DNA from: FEB-35 sp050263095
GTDB taxonomy: Bacteria > Desulfobacterota > Deferrimicrobia > Deferrimicrobiales > Deferrimicrobiaceae
DNA length: 64,000 nucleotides
Direction: 5' to 3'
Assembly: GCA_050263095.1 (NCBI GenBank)
Contig: JBLNEW010000027.1
Coordinates: 1-64,000, forward strand
Part shown: positions 38,006 to 49,000 of the stretch, one piece after another
Layout of the letters: every line of letters begins with the position of its first letter
Position numbering within the stretch: the stretch's first letter is position 1
Translations under genes and position numbers: made by a program
Notes under the pieces: model-generated
Databases searched by the model: none
What the model saw: the letters and a program-made list of their open reading frames with translations, nothing else
Told to the model about the DNA's origin: nothing

Positions 38006-40063
38006 TTATTTATTCATCAATAGATTTAATTGTTTTATCGCACCAGAATGATTTGGAATCAATTTAACAACTATATTAAATTGATTCAATGCTTCGTCAT
38101 ATCGACTCTGCAGTTTATATGTGATGCCCAAATTATAATGCGCTTCAGCGTATTTTGGATTTAACTTTATGGCATTTTCAAACTCTTTTATAGCATCATC
38201 ATATTGAGCAAGTTCCGCATATGATTTACCAAGATTATTATATCCTTCAGGGTTATCAGGATCCAGCATCGTTACGGCCTTGAATTCACTTTTCGCTTCT
38301 TCAAAACGGCCCGTTTCTCCGTAAACGATACCAAGGTCATTATGCGCCTCCGCATAATAAGGCATACCTTTTATTGCAAGTTTAAATTCTCTAATCGCAT
38401 TTTCGTATTGTCCTTTCTCAATATAATATCTGCCTGCATCGTAATGGCCTTTGGCATATGCGGTTTGAATCTCGCGGGTACCTTCTTCAAATCGACCTGT
38501 TTTTATAAATGCAATCCCAAGGTTGTTATGTGCATCGTAATAATCAGGTTTTATCTCGATCGCTTTTTTATACGATCTTATGGCGTCCTCATAAAGCCCC
38601 TTTTTATAATAGGACATCCCAAGCATGTTATATGGGCGGGATTTAGAAGGACTTTTACTTACCACATCCTTCCACAATCCAACTTCATCTTGCCATAATG
38701 TATTCCGTGAATAAGTCATTACGGCAAAAATAACTATAATTGAAGTAAAAAATAACATTAGTTTATTTATATACGTATGACTAATTATATTCGTATGTCT
38801 TATGCTCACGACGGCCGTGACGATTGCAATAAAGAACCCTATCGAAGGCAAATATATTCGATGCTCAAATATAACATCCCGTATGGGAATGATGCTTGAT
38901 TCAACAGAATTGGCAATATAAAACCAAAAAACACCAAAAGATATTAACAACGCATATCCATTCTGTTTATTTCGACCTCTAATTACAAGGTATATCGCAA
39001 TGCAGATAATCAACAAATGAAATAACAATGATGTAAATACTTGCACATCTATCAACGAACGGAAAATAGTGTAATCATAATCAATGTTCTGCCATACGGG
39101 AATAAATAATAATCTTATATAGGTAATAACAACTCTAAATTGTGTAATTAAATAATCGAAACGGCTTATCTCCGTAGTTTCTTGTGCGGCCATTGAAACG
39201 GAGTTTATGAAATTACCACTTAAATAACCGGTTTGGATTAAGTTTATTGGTATTATTAGCATCGTAAGCGAAAATGGAGCGACGTATAGTAATCTTTTTT
39301 TGAAATCACCATTACAAAGTATAAATTCATATAAAGCAATTAACACCGGCAATGTAAACGATATCTCTTTCGTCATCATTGCTAGCGCAGCCGACATTAT
39401 TGATAGTAGGTAATATATGACGGCCTTAGGAGTTGATCCAGATAGACGGAATTTTGCATACAAGACGAATGAAAGAACGTAAAACGTCGTGGCAAGTGAT
39501 GTAAACCGTTGAACGATATAAGTTACGGCCTGAGTTTGCACTGGATGAACAATGAAAAGCGCCGCGGCGAAAAACGATATTACATTATATAATATACACG
39601 TATTAAGATGGTCTTCCCCAGTTGCATCCATAAAATATGTGGTCTTAAATGTTATTATAAGTAAATAATAGATTAGTAACGAATTGATAACATGGATTAC
39701 TAGATTAACAAAATGGTATCCGGCGACATCTAGGTCGTTAATATTATAGTTAACCGCAAATGTAATGTATCCAATAATCCTATTCCTGGAAATACCTTGA
39801 TAGTCTTGAGAATTTGGAAAATCATGATGATCATGCTTCAGCTTCAATGGATCTAAAATAAATTTGGGATCTTTAATGACGGGATTGCGGACGATTTGGG
39901 TTTCATCATCCAATATAAAAGGCACATTGAAAGTATTAGAATAAACGATAGCGCCTAATAATATAAGCACTATTGCCGGGATTACCTTACAATTAAATGC
40001 CTTTAATAATGCATCCCGTATCGATTGCGAGGAGTACGTGAGAAACTCCATAATTAAATTCAT
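38006..40063 (-). CDS. TMTC-like membrane glycosyltransferase with TPR repeats
   Basis: The 685-residue protein has about 10-12 transmembrane helices with the early acidic motif FILDDETQIV (about 56-65), as in GT-C mannosyltransferases. Residues about 470-680 form roughly six TPRs. This is the architecture of TMTC O-mannosyltransferases, which sugar-modify exported proteins using lipid-linked sugar. The gene is strikingly AT-rich compared with its neighbours, a sign of transfer. It follows the NHL gene by 47 bp in the leftward cytochrome set. No good ribosome site marks the start. Confidence 0.78.
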   Translation of the reverse strand: MNLIMEFLTYSSQSIRDALLKAFNCKVIPAIVLILLGAIVYSNTFNVPFILDDETQIVRNPVIKDPKFILDPLKLKHDHHDFPNSQDYQGISRNRIIGYITFAVNYNINDLDVAGYHFVNLVIHVINSLLIYYLLIITFKTTYFMDATGEDHLNTCILYNVISFFAAALFIVHPVQTQAVTYIVQRFTSLATTFYVLSFVLYAKFRLSGSTPKAVIYYLLSIMSAALAMMTKEISFTLPVLIALYEFILCNGDFKKRLLYVAPFSLTMLIIPINLIQTGYLSGNFINSVSMAAQETTEISRFDYLITQFRVVITYIRLLFIPVWQNIDYDYTIFRSLIDVQVFTSLLFHLLIICIAIYLVIRGRNKQNGYALLISFGVFWFYIANSVESSIIPIRDVIFEHRIYLPSIGFFIAIVTAVVSIRHTNIISHTYINKLMLFFTSIIVIFAVMTYSRNTLWQDEVGLWKDVVSKSPSKSRPYNMLGMSYYKKGLYEDAIRSYKKAIEIKPDYYDAHNNLGIAFIKTGRFEEGTREIQTAYAKGHYDAGRYYIEKGQYENAIREFKLAIKGMPYYAEAHNDLGIVYGETGRFEEAKSEFKAVTMLDPDNPEGYNNLGKSYAELAQYDDAIKEFENAIKLNPKYAEAHYNLGITYKLQSRYDEALNQFNIVVKLIPNHSGAIKQLNLLMNK

Positions 40064-40110
40064 CTTCCGAATGAATTCGGTCTACAGGAGAATGAAAGCT
40101 ATACTCACGG

Positions 40111-41019
40111 CTACTGGGATGTAGAATATATTTGAATCCTGCTGTTTCCACGATCTGCGATGAATATGAATCCATTGTCATTTACGCAAATTTGCGAAGG
40201 ATAGTGCAGAAGCCCCTCTTTCCACCCCAAGTTCAATTGACGTCCCCTGAAGGAACCGTCGCGTCCCAAAATAACGATGCCGCTGCCGTTCTGATCAACT
40301 AAGAAAAGGTTTCCTCGATTGTCGGCTGCAATTGCAACGGGAAAATCTACATCTTCCTTCAGGCTTTCCGTGAGGGGTATTATTGAGGAAGAACCGGCGA
40401 CTGACGTATAGACCCTCCTCCCGGTGCTATCGATAATGTAAAGATTGCCTGATGAATCTACCGTGAGATCGGAAAAGAATCCGTAATCTTCCGGAAAGGA
40501 GATCTCCCGTTGCACTTTGCCATCCGGCTGCAGAACTATCACTTTTTCAGACGATATGTCGAGGACGTATAAATTATCTTTTTTATCTATGGTCATGCTT
40601 TTCGGCACGATGCCCCGCTGCGACGTTATAGTCGAAAAGTCGATATATCCCTTGAATTCTCCTCCAGAGGAAATTCTTCCGATTTTGCGATGTTTCCCAT
40701 CAAGAACAAAAATATCCCCTATTGAATTCATCTGGACCCGTATGGGGTAAGGCAATTGAGGCAAGGAAATCTCGGAACCCGGATTCAGGGTCTCCCCTGT
40801 GAAATTGAAACGTATAAGACGACCGTTACCAGTGTCAGCAACCACCAGAAGAGGCTTCTCGTTGCAGCTCACACCTTCCGGATGTTTCAGACCCGTTCCG
40901 CCCTCATCCGTATAACCGGATATCGCCGGCTTCAATTTCATCGTTTCCGCCGAAAACGAAGGAACCGGAGCAAAAAGGGCAATCAATGCGGGGGCGACAT
41001 ATTTTAAATATTTTCTCAC
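40111..41019 (-). CDS. NHL-repeat beta-propeller, exported
   Basis: The 302-residue protein starts at a GTG (41019) behind GAGGTG and has a signal peptide (VRKYLKYVAPALIALF to SFSA). The rest is a six-bladed NHL-type propeller, recognisable by repeated LVVADTGNGRLIRF, NLYVLDISSEK, NLYIIDSTGRR and FIFIADRGNSRI. It starts 4 bp past the 16-heme cytochrome stop and is surely cotranscribed. In Geobacter, NHL propellers accompany extracellular cytochromes and may aid their assembly. Confidence 0.88.
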   Translation of the reverse strand: MRKYLKYVAPALIALFAPVPSFSAETMKLKPAISGYTDEGGTGLKHPEGVSCNEKPLLVVADTGNGRLIRFNFTGETLNPGSEISLPQLPYPIRVQMNSIGDIFVLDGKHRKIGRISSGGEFKGYIDFSTITSQRGIVPKSMTIDKKDNLYVLDISSEKVIVLQPDGKVQREISFPEDYGFFSDLTVDSSGNLYIIDSTGRRVYTSVAGSSSIIPLTESLKEDVDFPVAIAADNRGNLFLVDQNGSGIVILGRDGSFRGRQLNLGWKEGLLHYPSQICVNDNGFIFIADRGNSRIQIYSTSQ

Positions 41020-41023
41020 TTCA

Positions 41024-42295
41024 TCACCTCGTGAATTTGACATGGCACTGGACGCAAAGATCCATTTTAGGATCGAAATAAGCGAAAAGTTTCTTGTCGG
41101 TTCCATGCGACCGGTGGCAACTAAGGCAATCGAGGCTGAGATTGCGGTTACGCGGATCGACGATCTTCGCGCCGATCGGATGGGACTTGTGTCTCTGCCA
41201 GTCATGGCAGGTTCCGCAAAGATCGATCGTCGATGCGTTATCCAACAAGAAAACATTATTCGAGGAATGCGGGGAGTGGCAACTCGAGCATTTCCCTTCC
41301 TCGACAGGTTTGTGTTTCGCAACCGACTTCTCTTGTCTAGCCATGGAATCCGCATGGCATGCCCCGCAAACCAATTTCACCTGCTCTTTCATAAGGCCAT
41401 CCCATTTGGAGGAATGGGGATTATGACAGGTCAGACAACCCTCCTTACCCAGCAAAGGCCAGTGAACCCGGGTCTTTCCAAACGTATCGTTAAGCATGGA
41501 ATTATGGCAGCCGCGGCATAATTCATATCCCGTCTTCCTGACTTTGAGCGCATTCGTCGAAGACGCTTCAAAGTGACATTGGTTGCACATCTTATTGGCA
41601 ACGGGTCTATGGACATTCCCCCAGAAAAGCCCTCCCCTGTTGGAGCCGTGTGGATCATGGCAGGAGGTGCATCGCGACTTGGCCACCGGATAGGCCTGAT
41701 GCTGCCTAGCAAATGCGGGATTGGATGTCTTGTGACAATCGATACATAGGGATGGCACAGGATTTTTCAGCAGGAACGCGGAACGTGTGGAAGCATGGGG
41801 ATTGTGACAATTCAAGCAATCCGTCCCTACGGGGCCATGCTTGAACCTATATTTTTTAACGGCCTCGGATACTCCTTTATGGCAGCTGTAACACAGCTCG
41901 TTCCCCGAACTTCGCAAGTTAAACTTGTTATTGGATGCATGTGGGTCGTGGCAGGTCATGCAGTTTCCATCTGCTGCCGCCTGGTGGACACTTTGCGGCT
42001 TGGAAGGCAGTATGCCATCGTGACACGAAATACATATTTTATTTGCGCCAAGGGCTGTCAGTTTCCCGTGACCCGAGGTATGCGGATTGTGGCAGCTTGA
42101 ACAGTCTCCCGACTTCACGGGGGAATGAACGAACGGCAGCTTCATTTTCTCGGCGAAATCCGTATGACAAGCGACGCAGATTTTCCCTTTCGCTCCCGGT
42201 TTCAATTTGAACTTATCCTGGGTATATGACGGGGATACCGACAGAATGGAAACGGGAACTAGAAACAGCAGGACAGCTTTCAGTCGCAAATTCAT
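41024..42295 (-). CDS. Sixteen-heme c-type cytochrome
   Basis: The 423-residue secreted protein has a signal peptide ending PSYTQ and 16 CXXCH motifs, from CVACH near residue 40 to CVQCH near the end. Most sit in the doubled CxxCHNPH pattern typical of periplasmic or surface multiheme wires. AAAGGAG precedes the ATG at 42295; an in-frame upstream start at 42409 would fall inside the previous gene. It follows the 26-heme gene by 10 bp. Confidence 0.93.
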   Translation of the reverse strand: MNLRLKAVLLFLVPVSILSVSPSYTQDKFKLKPGAKGKICVACHTDFAEKMKLPFVHSPVKSGDCSSCHNPHTSGHGKLTALGANKICISCHDGILPSKPQSVHQAAADGNCMTCHDPHASNNKFNLRSSGNELCYSCHKGVSEAVKKYRFKHGPVGTDCLNCHNPHASTRSAFLLKNPVPSLCIDCHKTSNPAFARQHQAYPVAKSRCTSCHDPHGSNRGGLFWGNVHRPVANKMCNQCHFEASSTNALKVRKTGYELCRGCHNSMLNDTFGKTRVHWPLLGKEGCLTCHNPHSSKWDGLMKEQVKLVCGACHADSMARQEKSVAKHKPVEEGKCSSCHSPHSSNNVFLLDNASTIDLCGTCHDWQRHKSHPIGAKIVDPRNRNLSLDCLSCHRSHGTDKKLFAYFDPKMDLCVQCHVKFTR

Positions 42296-42305
42296 GATTT
42301 CTCCT

Positions 42306-44285
42306 TTACTTCTTATCCACGATGTGACAATCCTCGCATGACCTTCCGGCAAACGGGGGGTGAACCTTGTTCTTGAAGAACTTCGGATCCTTCGAGGCAT
42401 GCGGGTCATGACAGGATCGGCAATCCATTACCGCAGCATCGATGTATATATGTCCTTTTGCGAAGGACGCCGCATTTAGATCGTGGCATTCCCCGCACAA
42501 TTTACCCGGAGGTTGGGAGAGCAAAGTCGTCTCGCTGGAGAAATGATGGGAATGACATCTCAGGCAATCCCGGGATGCGGGAGAGTGCGGCGTTTCCTTC
42601 TGGAGCTTCTCTTTTATGTCCTTATGGCATGCCAGGCACAGATCGGGACCTTGAACGAGGAGGAGTTTGCCTAATTTGGATTGGTGGGGATTGTGGCACT
42701 TCGTGCATTGTCCGGTCATAACCGGCGAGTGCGTGCTTTTACCGCTCTTCATTCCTGTGCCGAGTTCGGAATGACACTCGATGCAAATCTTCTCCTGCTT
42801 TCCCAGTATCATGCCAGGCAAGTTCGTCCCATGGGCATCGTGGCAGGTCAAGCATTCCCCCCCCTTGAAAGGCTCATGAGTTGATCCACCGACTGACGAT
42901 TTCGTCAGGTCTTCATGGCACTTCGAACATAGCGCCGCTCCAGCCAGACGGAGAAGCTTTTTCTCCTCCGAACCATGGGGATTGTGGCAGCCATCGCAAT
43001 CCCCCTTAATTACCGGTTTATGAGAGTTGGTTTTTAAAAAACTCACTTCGGCGTCGGCGTGACACGCGTAACAAACCTTATCGAGACGATCCTTGACCAA
43101 TGCATTGAAATTGGACCCGTGGGGATTGTGGCAAGCAGTGCATTTGTCCGAAATGAATGGCTGATGTCGGATTTTCGCCTTTTGTGCTGCCATCGTCTTG
43201 GGATGACATGTGAAGCATAACGTACTCCCTTTTTCCAGCAGGAGCCCCTTGTTCTTCGCGGCATGGGGGGCATGACAGGAAAGACAGCCTTTCCCTCCGG
43301 TAACAGCGCCATGATTCCTGGCCACCGTTTCTCCCTTTTCCTTGTGGCACCCAAGGCACAGCGTTTTCCCCGGCTCCGCGAGAAGGGCAGGGTTTTCGGA
43401 AGAGTGGGGATTATGGCAGGATAGGCAATCCCCCTCCTTGTACGGGATATGTAAAAATTCTCCTCCGGCATTCAGCTTGCGATCATCGTGACATTGATAA
43501 CATAGAGCGCTTCCTTTCTCATTCACGCCGAACGGAGTTTTCGAGCCGGGCTTTGCATGGCAGGAGTCGCAGTTTCCCTCTACGACGGGGCTATGGGCAC
43601 TCGATTTCAGCAGCCTTGGCTGGCCTGATGAATGTGGATTGTGACAACCTGAGCAATTCGATTTTTCTACAGGGTAATTTCCATGAGCCTTATTGAAGTT
43701 TGACTTGCCGGGGCCGTGACATGAAAGGCAAAGCGGAGTTGCAGCCTTTGTCAGCAGATTATCTTGGTCGGAACTGTGCGCAAGGTGACAGGCCTTGCAT
43801 CCCTCCTTAATCATGATTTCATGGTTTATCTTGTCCTTGAACGATTCTTTCTTGTGACACTGGAAGCACATCTCCGCGCCTTCCGCCTTCAGCATGTGCT
43901 TTTCCTCGGAGGCATGCGGATTATGGCATTGCGTGCACTTGCCGGTTTTCATGGCTGAATGCACCTTGGACTTGTTCATGCCTATTTTCCCCCGGTCATG
44001 ACAAGACAAGCAAAGATCGTTTCCCTGTTTTTTCAGCAGGTTACTGGGAACAAGCCCGTGACGGAGATGACATTCCTCGCATTTCCCTTCCTTGACGTTC
44101 GGATGGATCGCCTTCATGGGAAAATATTTTGCGGAAAACTTTTTATGGCAGTCCAGGCACCCTTTTTTCTGGAAAGTTCTCACCTGCGCCCACGAAGGGA
44201 CGTCGTACACAAGAAATGTTCCTCCGGAAACCAGAGCGAGTGTTACGACAACGAATAAAATTCTCCTGGATCCGCATGAAAGCAT
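42306..44285 (-). CDS. Twenty-six-heme c-type cytochrome
   Basis: The 659-residue secreted protein has an N-terminal hydrophobic segment (8-33) and 26 CXXCH motifs, about one per 25 residues. They occur in repeated pairs such as CTQCHNPH and CLSCHNPH with conserved flanking histidines. It would be a long heme chain spanning the periplasm or plugging an outer-membrane barrel. GGGGAGAG precedes the ATG. It lies 28 bp after the PPIase gene. Confidence 0.94.
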   Translation of the reverse strand: MLSCGSRRILFVVVTLALVSGGTFLVYDVPSWAQVRTFQKKGCLDCHKKFSAKYFPMKAIHPNVKEGKCEECHLRHGLVPSNLLKKQGNDLCLSCHDRGKIGMNKSKVHSAMKTGKCTQCHNPHASEEKHMLKAEGAEMCFQCHKKESFKDKINHEIMIKEGCKACHLAHSSDQDNLLTKAATPLCLSCHGPGKSNFNKAHGNYPVEKSNCSGCHNPHSSGQPRLLKSSAHSPVVEGNCDSCHAKPGSKTPFGVNEKGSALCYQCHDDRKLNAGGEFLHIPYKEGDCLSCHNPHSSENPALLAEPGKTLCLGCHKEKGETVARNHGAVTGGKGCLSCHAPHAAKNKGLLLEKGSTLCFTCHPKTMAAQKAKIRHQPFISDKCTACHNPHGSNFNALVKDRLDKVCYACHADAEVSFLKTNSHKPVIKGDCDGCHNPHGSEEKKLLRLAGAALCSKCHEDLTKSSVGGSTHEPFKGGECLTCHDAHGTNLPGMILGKQEKICIECHSELGTGMKSGKSTHSPVMTGQCTKCHNPHQSKLGKLLLVQGPDLCLACHKDIKEKLQKETPHSPASRDCLRCHSHHFSSETTLLSQPPGKLCGECHDLNAASFAKGHIYIDAAVMDCRSCHDPHASKDPKFFKNKVHPPFAGRSCEDCHIVDKK

Positions 44286-44313
44286 AATCTCTCCCCGTTG
44301 GCGTGCAGAAAAA

Positions 44314-46008
44314 TTATTTCACGAAATTTGAGATTATATCCTGTATTTGGGTATCGCCGGCAAGCACCTTGATCTCCGATGCCGCTCGCAGTTTTGCCGC
44401 ATACTCTTCAATTGCGATTTGAAGGTTTTTATTAAACAATTTGCTTTTGATGTCCCCTTCCACCGAATTGAAAGGCTTCGGCCTGGAGGGGGTGACATCA
44501 CGAATATAGAAAACATATATATGCCCTTCGGGACTCGTATAAATCCGAAAATCTCCAGGATTTGCCCCCGATACTGCTTTTCGTACGTCATTCGGAATTT
44601 CGTCAAGCGGTAAAGCTTCTTCATCAAATTTCAGGAGATTTACCGCAATATCCTTTGATACTTGCCCGGAAGCATTCTCCATTATCCAGAGGAAATCGGC
44701 TCCTTTCCTGAGCTTTTCGACAGCATCCAAGGCATATTCCTTATTTACGAAAACCAGGCTCTTAATTTTTAGAGATCCCGGAAGCGTATAATCCGCGATG
44801 TGCTCTGCGAAATAATTCTTTACTTCCTCATCTTCGACTTTAATCCCTGGAACAATAACATTTCTGATGAATGTACCAAACAGGATGCTTCTCCTGTATT
44901 CTTCAACCTTATATTTGTATATTTTCATCCGATCAATTTTAAGTCGTTTCGCTTCCATTTCATAAACCGTTTTCATTACGATTTCATCGAGAACTTCCGC
45001 TTTTCTCCTGTTCACTTTCTTTTTTTCGCTTGCCCGTTCAACCCCGTGGAAAAATTTCTTTTGCAAGCTCTCAGAAAGACTTGAGACTGTTACCTGCTTG
45101 CCTCCCTTGATCCTGGCAATGATCCGGTTATCTCGCATAAGCGTCCCGTAATCCGGCTCAGGCACATCATAATCCAAGCCATCGAGGAGTTTCCTGTCCA
45201 GCTTCACATATTTTTTCTTCAATGCTTCCGAGTACGCCTTTAATGCGCGCAGTTTTTTTGCCTTTAAAGCTTCCTCGCGTGCAAGGGCAAGCGCATCGCT
45301 GTTTTCTGGAAAGCGGACATCCTCCAACATGCTTATGGAAAACCCGTTTCCGATTTTTACGATAGAGGTAATCGCGCCTATTTCAATCATGGATATTGCT
45401 TTTGCGACTTCCGGGAGCAGATCTTTATGTTTAATATACACTCCTTCTTGCCCGCCCTTGGCTTTCCCTTCACTGGCCAATTTCTTCGACAGAGACTCGA
45501 AATTCCCTCCTGATTTAATATCATCCTGGAATTTTCTTGCATCTTCCTCTGTGTTAATGAGAACGGAGGACAATTTCACTTCCTTGATCGATTCCCGATA
45601 TAGTTTCCCGACCTCTTTTTTGTCCGGAGTTTTTATGCCCCTTATATGGTATGAATACAGCATCTGTCTGAGCGTAGAATTTTGATACGTCGCAATATCT
45701 TTTATTACTTCATCGAGTTGGTCCAAACCGATGTTTTTCGATTCTTGAATGAACAATTCCATATTAATAAGCCGGTCGAGAAGTTCCGACTGGGTTTTCC
45801 GTACCGTTGTTTCTTCCTCGGACACGCCTTCATGCAGGGAAACAAGCGCTTTTTCGAATGCTTCGCGCGTTATCGGTACACCGTTCACGGTGGCAAGCGC
45901 AACATTACCGCCTCTCCCCCGCCCCTTGGCAGAACTCGTGAATCCCGTAGCGAAAAAAACAAATAACAATCCAAGCGCAATCGATGCCGATAGAGTAGAT
46001 TTCCTCAT
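44314..46008 (-). CDS. Exported peptidyl-prolyl isomerase chaperone, SurA/PpiC-like
   Basis: The 564-residue protein has a signal peptide and a SurA-like N-terminal helix region (VALATVNGVPITREAFEKAL). Two parvulin-type domains follow: one at about 150-245 (SSVLINTEEDARKF, GGNFESLSKKLA) and a degenerate one at about 415-515 (FRIYTSPEGHIYVFYI). It should fold exported proteins in the periplasm. Its position just upstream of the 26- and 16-heme genes suggests these cytochromes or the OmcS homologue as clients. AGGAAGGAAT precedes the ATG. Confidence 0.88.
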   Translation of the reverse strand: MRKSTLSASIALGLLFVFFATGFTSSAKGRGRGGNVALATVNGVPITREAFEKALVSLHEGVSEEETTVRKTQSELLDRLINMELFIQESKNIGLDQLDEVIKDIATYQNSTLRQMLYSYHIRGIKTPDKKEVGKLYRESIKEVKLSSVLINTEEDARKFQDDIKSGGNFESLSKKLASEGKAKGGQEGVYIKHKDLLPEVAKAISMIEIGAITSIVKIGNGFSISMLEDVRFPENSDALALAREEALKAKKLRALKAYSEALKKKYVKLDRKLLDGLDYDVPEPDYGTLMRDNRIIARIKGGKQVTVSSLSESLQKKFFHGVERASEKKKVNRRKAEVLDEIVMKTVYEMEAKRLKIDRMKIYKYKVEEYRRSILFGTFIRNVIVPGIKVEDEEVKNYFAEHIADYTLPGSLKIKSLVFVNKEYALDAVEKLRKGADFLWIMENASGQVSKDIAVNLLKFDEEALPLDEIPNDVRKAVSGANPGDFRIYTSPEGHIYVFYIRDVTPSRPKPFNSVEGDIKSKLFNKNLQIAIEEYAAKLRAASEIKVLAGDTQIQDIISNFVK

Positions 46009-46095
46009 GGATTCCTTCCTGACGACATCATTTGATGCCGTCCTCCGACAAGTTTGTCGCAGGAATGGAAACTAAAAAATCGTTTATAAAAAGAT

Positions 46096-49000
46096 TCAGT
46101 CGCTGTCGGCTGATCCCAGCGCCCGTTCGATTACCTTATCGGTCATTTCCGCAGCGAGGGCATGGGATGTAGAAACTTTTCCCCAATCGAATAGAAACAT
46201 GCAGTCGCTCCCGGTATTATAACTGGTGGAAGACCACGCCACCTTTTTTTTATTCGTGTCGATCGCCTGGCTTGAAAAATTCACTAGCGGAAAGCCTGCC
46301 GGACCGATCGAATCCTGATAATCCCTCACGCTTCCGTAAAAAACCAGATCGGCATCCATCTCTTCACGCAGCAAGGCCGCCTGTGGAAGGGATAGTCCTC
46401 CCTCAAGGATCATCCGAGAACGCAATATGGCCATCCGAACTTCACCCGGATCGATCACGACAAGATCCCCTCTTTCTGCAAGATGTTTCAAAAAATGCAG
46501 ACGCATGATCTCACCGGCGTTTTTACGGGAACTATCGTTGAAAAAGGGAAGGACCGCGACCGATAGCGTTTTTCCGGTGCCTAGCGCAAAGTCCTTATTG
46601 CGAAAGAACTCCTTCGGATGGAATCGTTCACTTCTGCCGACACCGGAGCTGCGTCCAGTATTTTTTTTGATTCCACCAGTCTCTCCTGATAAAAGATGGC
46701 CGCTCATGGAATCTAGTATTTTGTTTACGACCCTGTCTCGGAGTATCCGTGAATCTCTTTCAAGACCTATGCCCAAGATTCCGGGAGCATCGTTTCCTGC
46801 CACGACGATGCTGTCCATCCAGATAATGGAGGCTTTCCTTCCGGTAGAGATAAGTCTGGATGTCAGGGCTACTCTTGGTGGGTAGTCTTCCGAAAATAAA
46901 TCGATCGATATGGCAAGGACCGCGGCCGCGCCGGTTTCCTGTCTCAAGGCCTGCCCTGTATCCTTCGAAAGACCGGCGGCATAACGGATCCGATGCCGTG
47001 TCATGAACTTTTCAAGGATTACTTCATCGACCACCTTGATCCCGTTCCTTTTCATTCGAGTTATAACGGATTGATTGATCTCTTTTACAGGAGCGGCGAC
47101 ACCGCTAAGGTTCTCAATCGGGAACACGGCGATCAACGAATCCAACCCGAGTTCTCTTGTAATTTCAAATCCCGAAGACCAGCCGCTGTCCGCGGTATTT
47201 CCAAGGGCGTCACGCAGTACCACCTTGACCCGATAGAAACCGGGTTGCTCGGGTCTCCATTCCAACACCGGCGACGGCCCTTTCTGCACGATGATCTCTT
47301 TGTTCCTTCTAGAAACATGGAACTCGTAGACGTACGCGCCGATGCCTCCGGAAGCGACTGCGGTCCACCGGATGACTGCGGATACCGCTCTTTGTGGAAA
47401 CGACACGTCAGGAACGAGGTTTATTACAGCGGGAGGCAACACAACCGCGTACGGCGGCGACCAACCGCTGCTTGCGATATTGCCCAGGGCATCACGCACA
47501 ATCACATTTACCCGGTAACTGCCAGGCTCCCGAGGCGCCCATTCCAAGCTTGACGAAGGCCCTTCCTGCAATATTCTTTCTTCTTTCCCGTCGGATACCC
47601 GGAACTCGTATCTTTTTTCACCTACCCCCCCCGATGTCTTTGCAGTCCAACGGATGGTTGTTGTTCCGGCGGCTTGAGGGGGTTGCCTGTCGGGTGCCAG
47701 TAAATCGACTTTCAGTTGAGGCATCACCATGTATTCCGGAGACCATCCTCCATCCAGCCTGTTCCCGAGGGCATCCGTCGCGATAACTTTTACTCGGTGT
47801 AGTCCCTCTTTCATCGGCGTCCACGCCAATACGGGCGAAGAACCCTTCTGCTCGCTTACCTCTTCCGTTCCATCAAAGCTTCGAAATTCATATAATCGGC
47901 TGCCGGCACCGCCCGACACGTCGGCCTTCCAATTAATCGTTGTGGTAACCGCAGTCTGAGGGGAGGGCTTGTCCGGATTAAATGATTTCAGCAAAAGCGG
48001 CGGGGCAACTTCGTATTCCGGAGACCAACTACTATCCGCGACATTGCCGTGTAAATCCTTGACAGACACCTTCACACGGTAGATGCCGGCATCTTGAGGT
48101 ACCCATATCCATGTGGGCGACTCTCCCTTCTGCATTAATACGACCTCGTTATCCTTATGGAGATAGAAGGCGTAAGTCCGGGCGCCCATCCCTCCGTCGA
48201 CGACCGAGATCCAGCGTATCTTGGCTGCATTCGCAACTTGTGGCGATGCCTTGTCTGATCCAAGAGAAGAAACCGAGAGTGGAGGAATAAATGTATATTC
48301 CCGGGACCATCCGCTATCCGCGGTATTGCCATGCGAATCGCGAATTATGACTTTTATACGACAGGTTCCGGCCACCGACGGTATCCAATCCAAGGCCGGT
48401 GACGGCCCTTTCTTTCTGAAAACTTCCTTGCCGTTCCGTGTAATATGGAACTCGTATTCGAGCGTCCCGATTCCGCCAGAAGCTGCCGCAACCCACCTGA
48501 ACGGATTCGAAGCTACCGCCGGAGACATATTATCTGATCGTAACGACTCAATAAACAACGGTGGAACAACTTCGAAAGGCGTTGACCAGCCGCTGTCGGC
48601 CATGTTACCGGCTGAATCCCGTACTACAACCATCACACGATAGCTTCCGGCCTTTTTAGGCAACCAGCGCCATTCGTGTAACGGGCCCCTCTGTTCCAGC
48701 GTCTCTTCGACCGCATTTAAAATGCGAAATTCATAAGTCAACGCGCCAATACCGCCGGATGCAACAGCGGACCATCGAATCTGTGACGAAACCGCAGCCT
48801 GCGGAGAATTTCTGTCCGGCTTCAATGACACTATTTCAACCTTGGGGGCCACTTCAAACTCCGATAACCAGCCGCTGTCTACGGTATTTCCCAGCGCATC
48901 CCGAACGATCACTTTCAACCTATACGTTCCGGCATCCATTGGAATCCAGTCCCATGCCGGCGAAGGCCCCTTTTGAACCATAGTCTGCTTGTCGCCTGCC

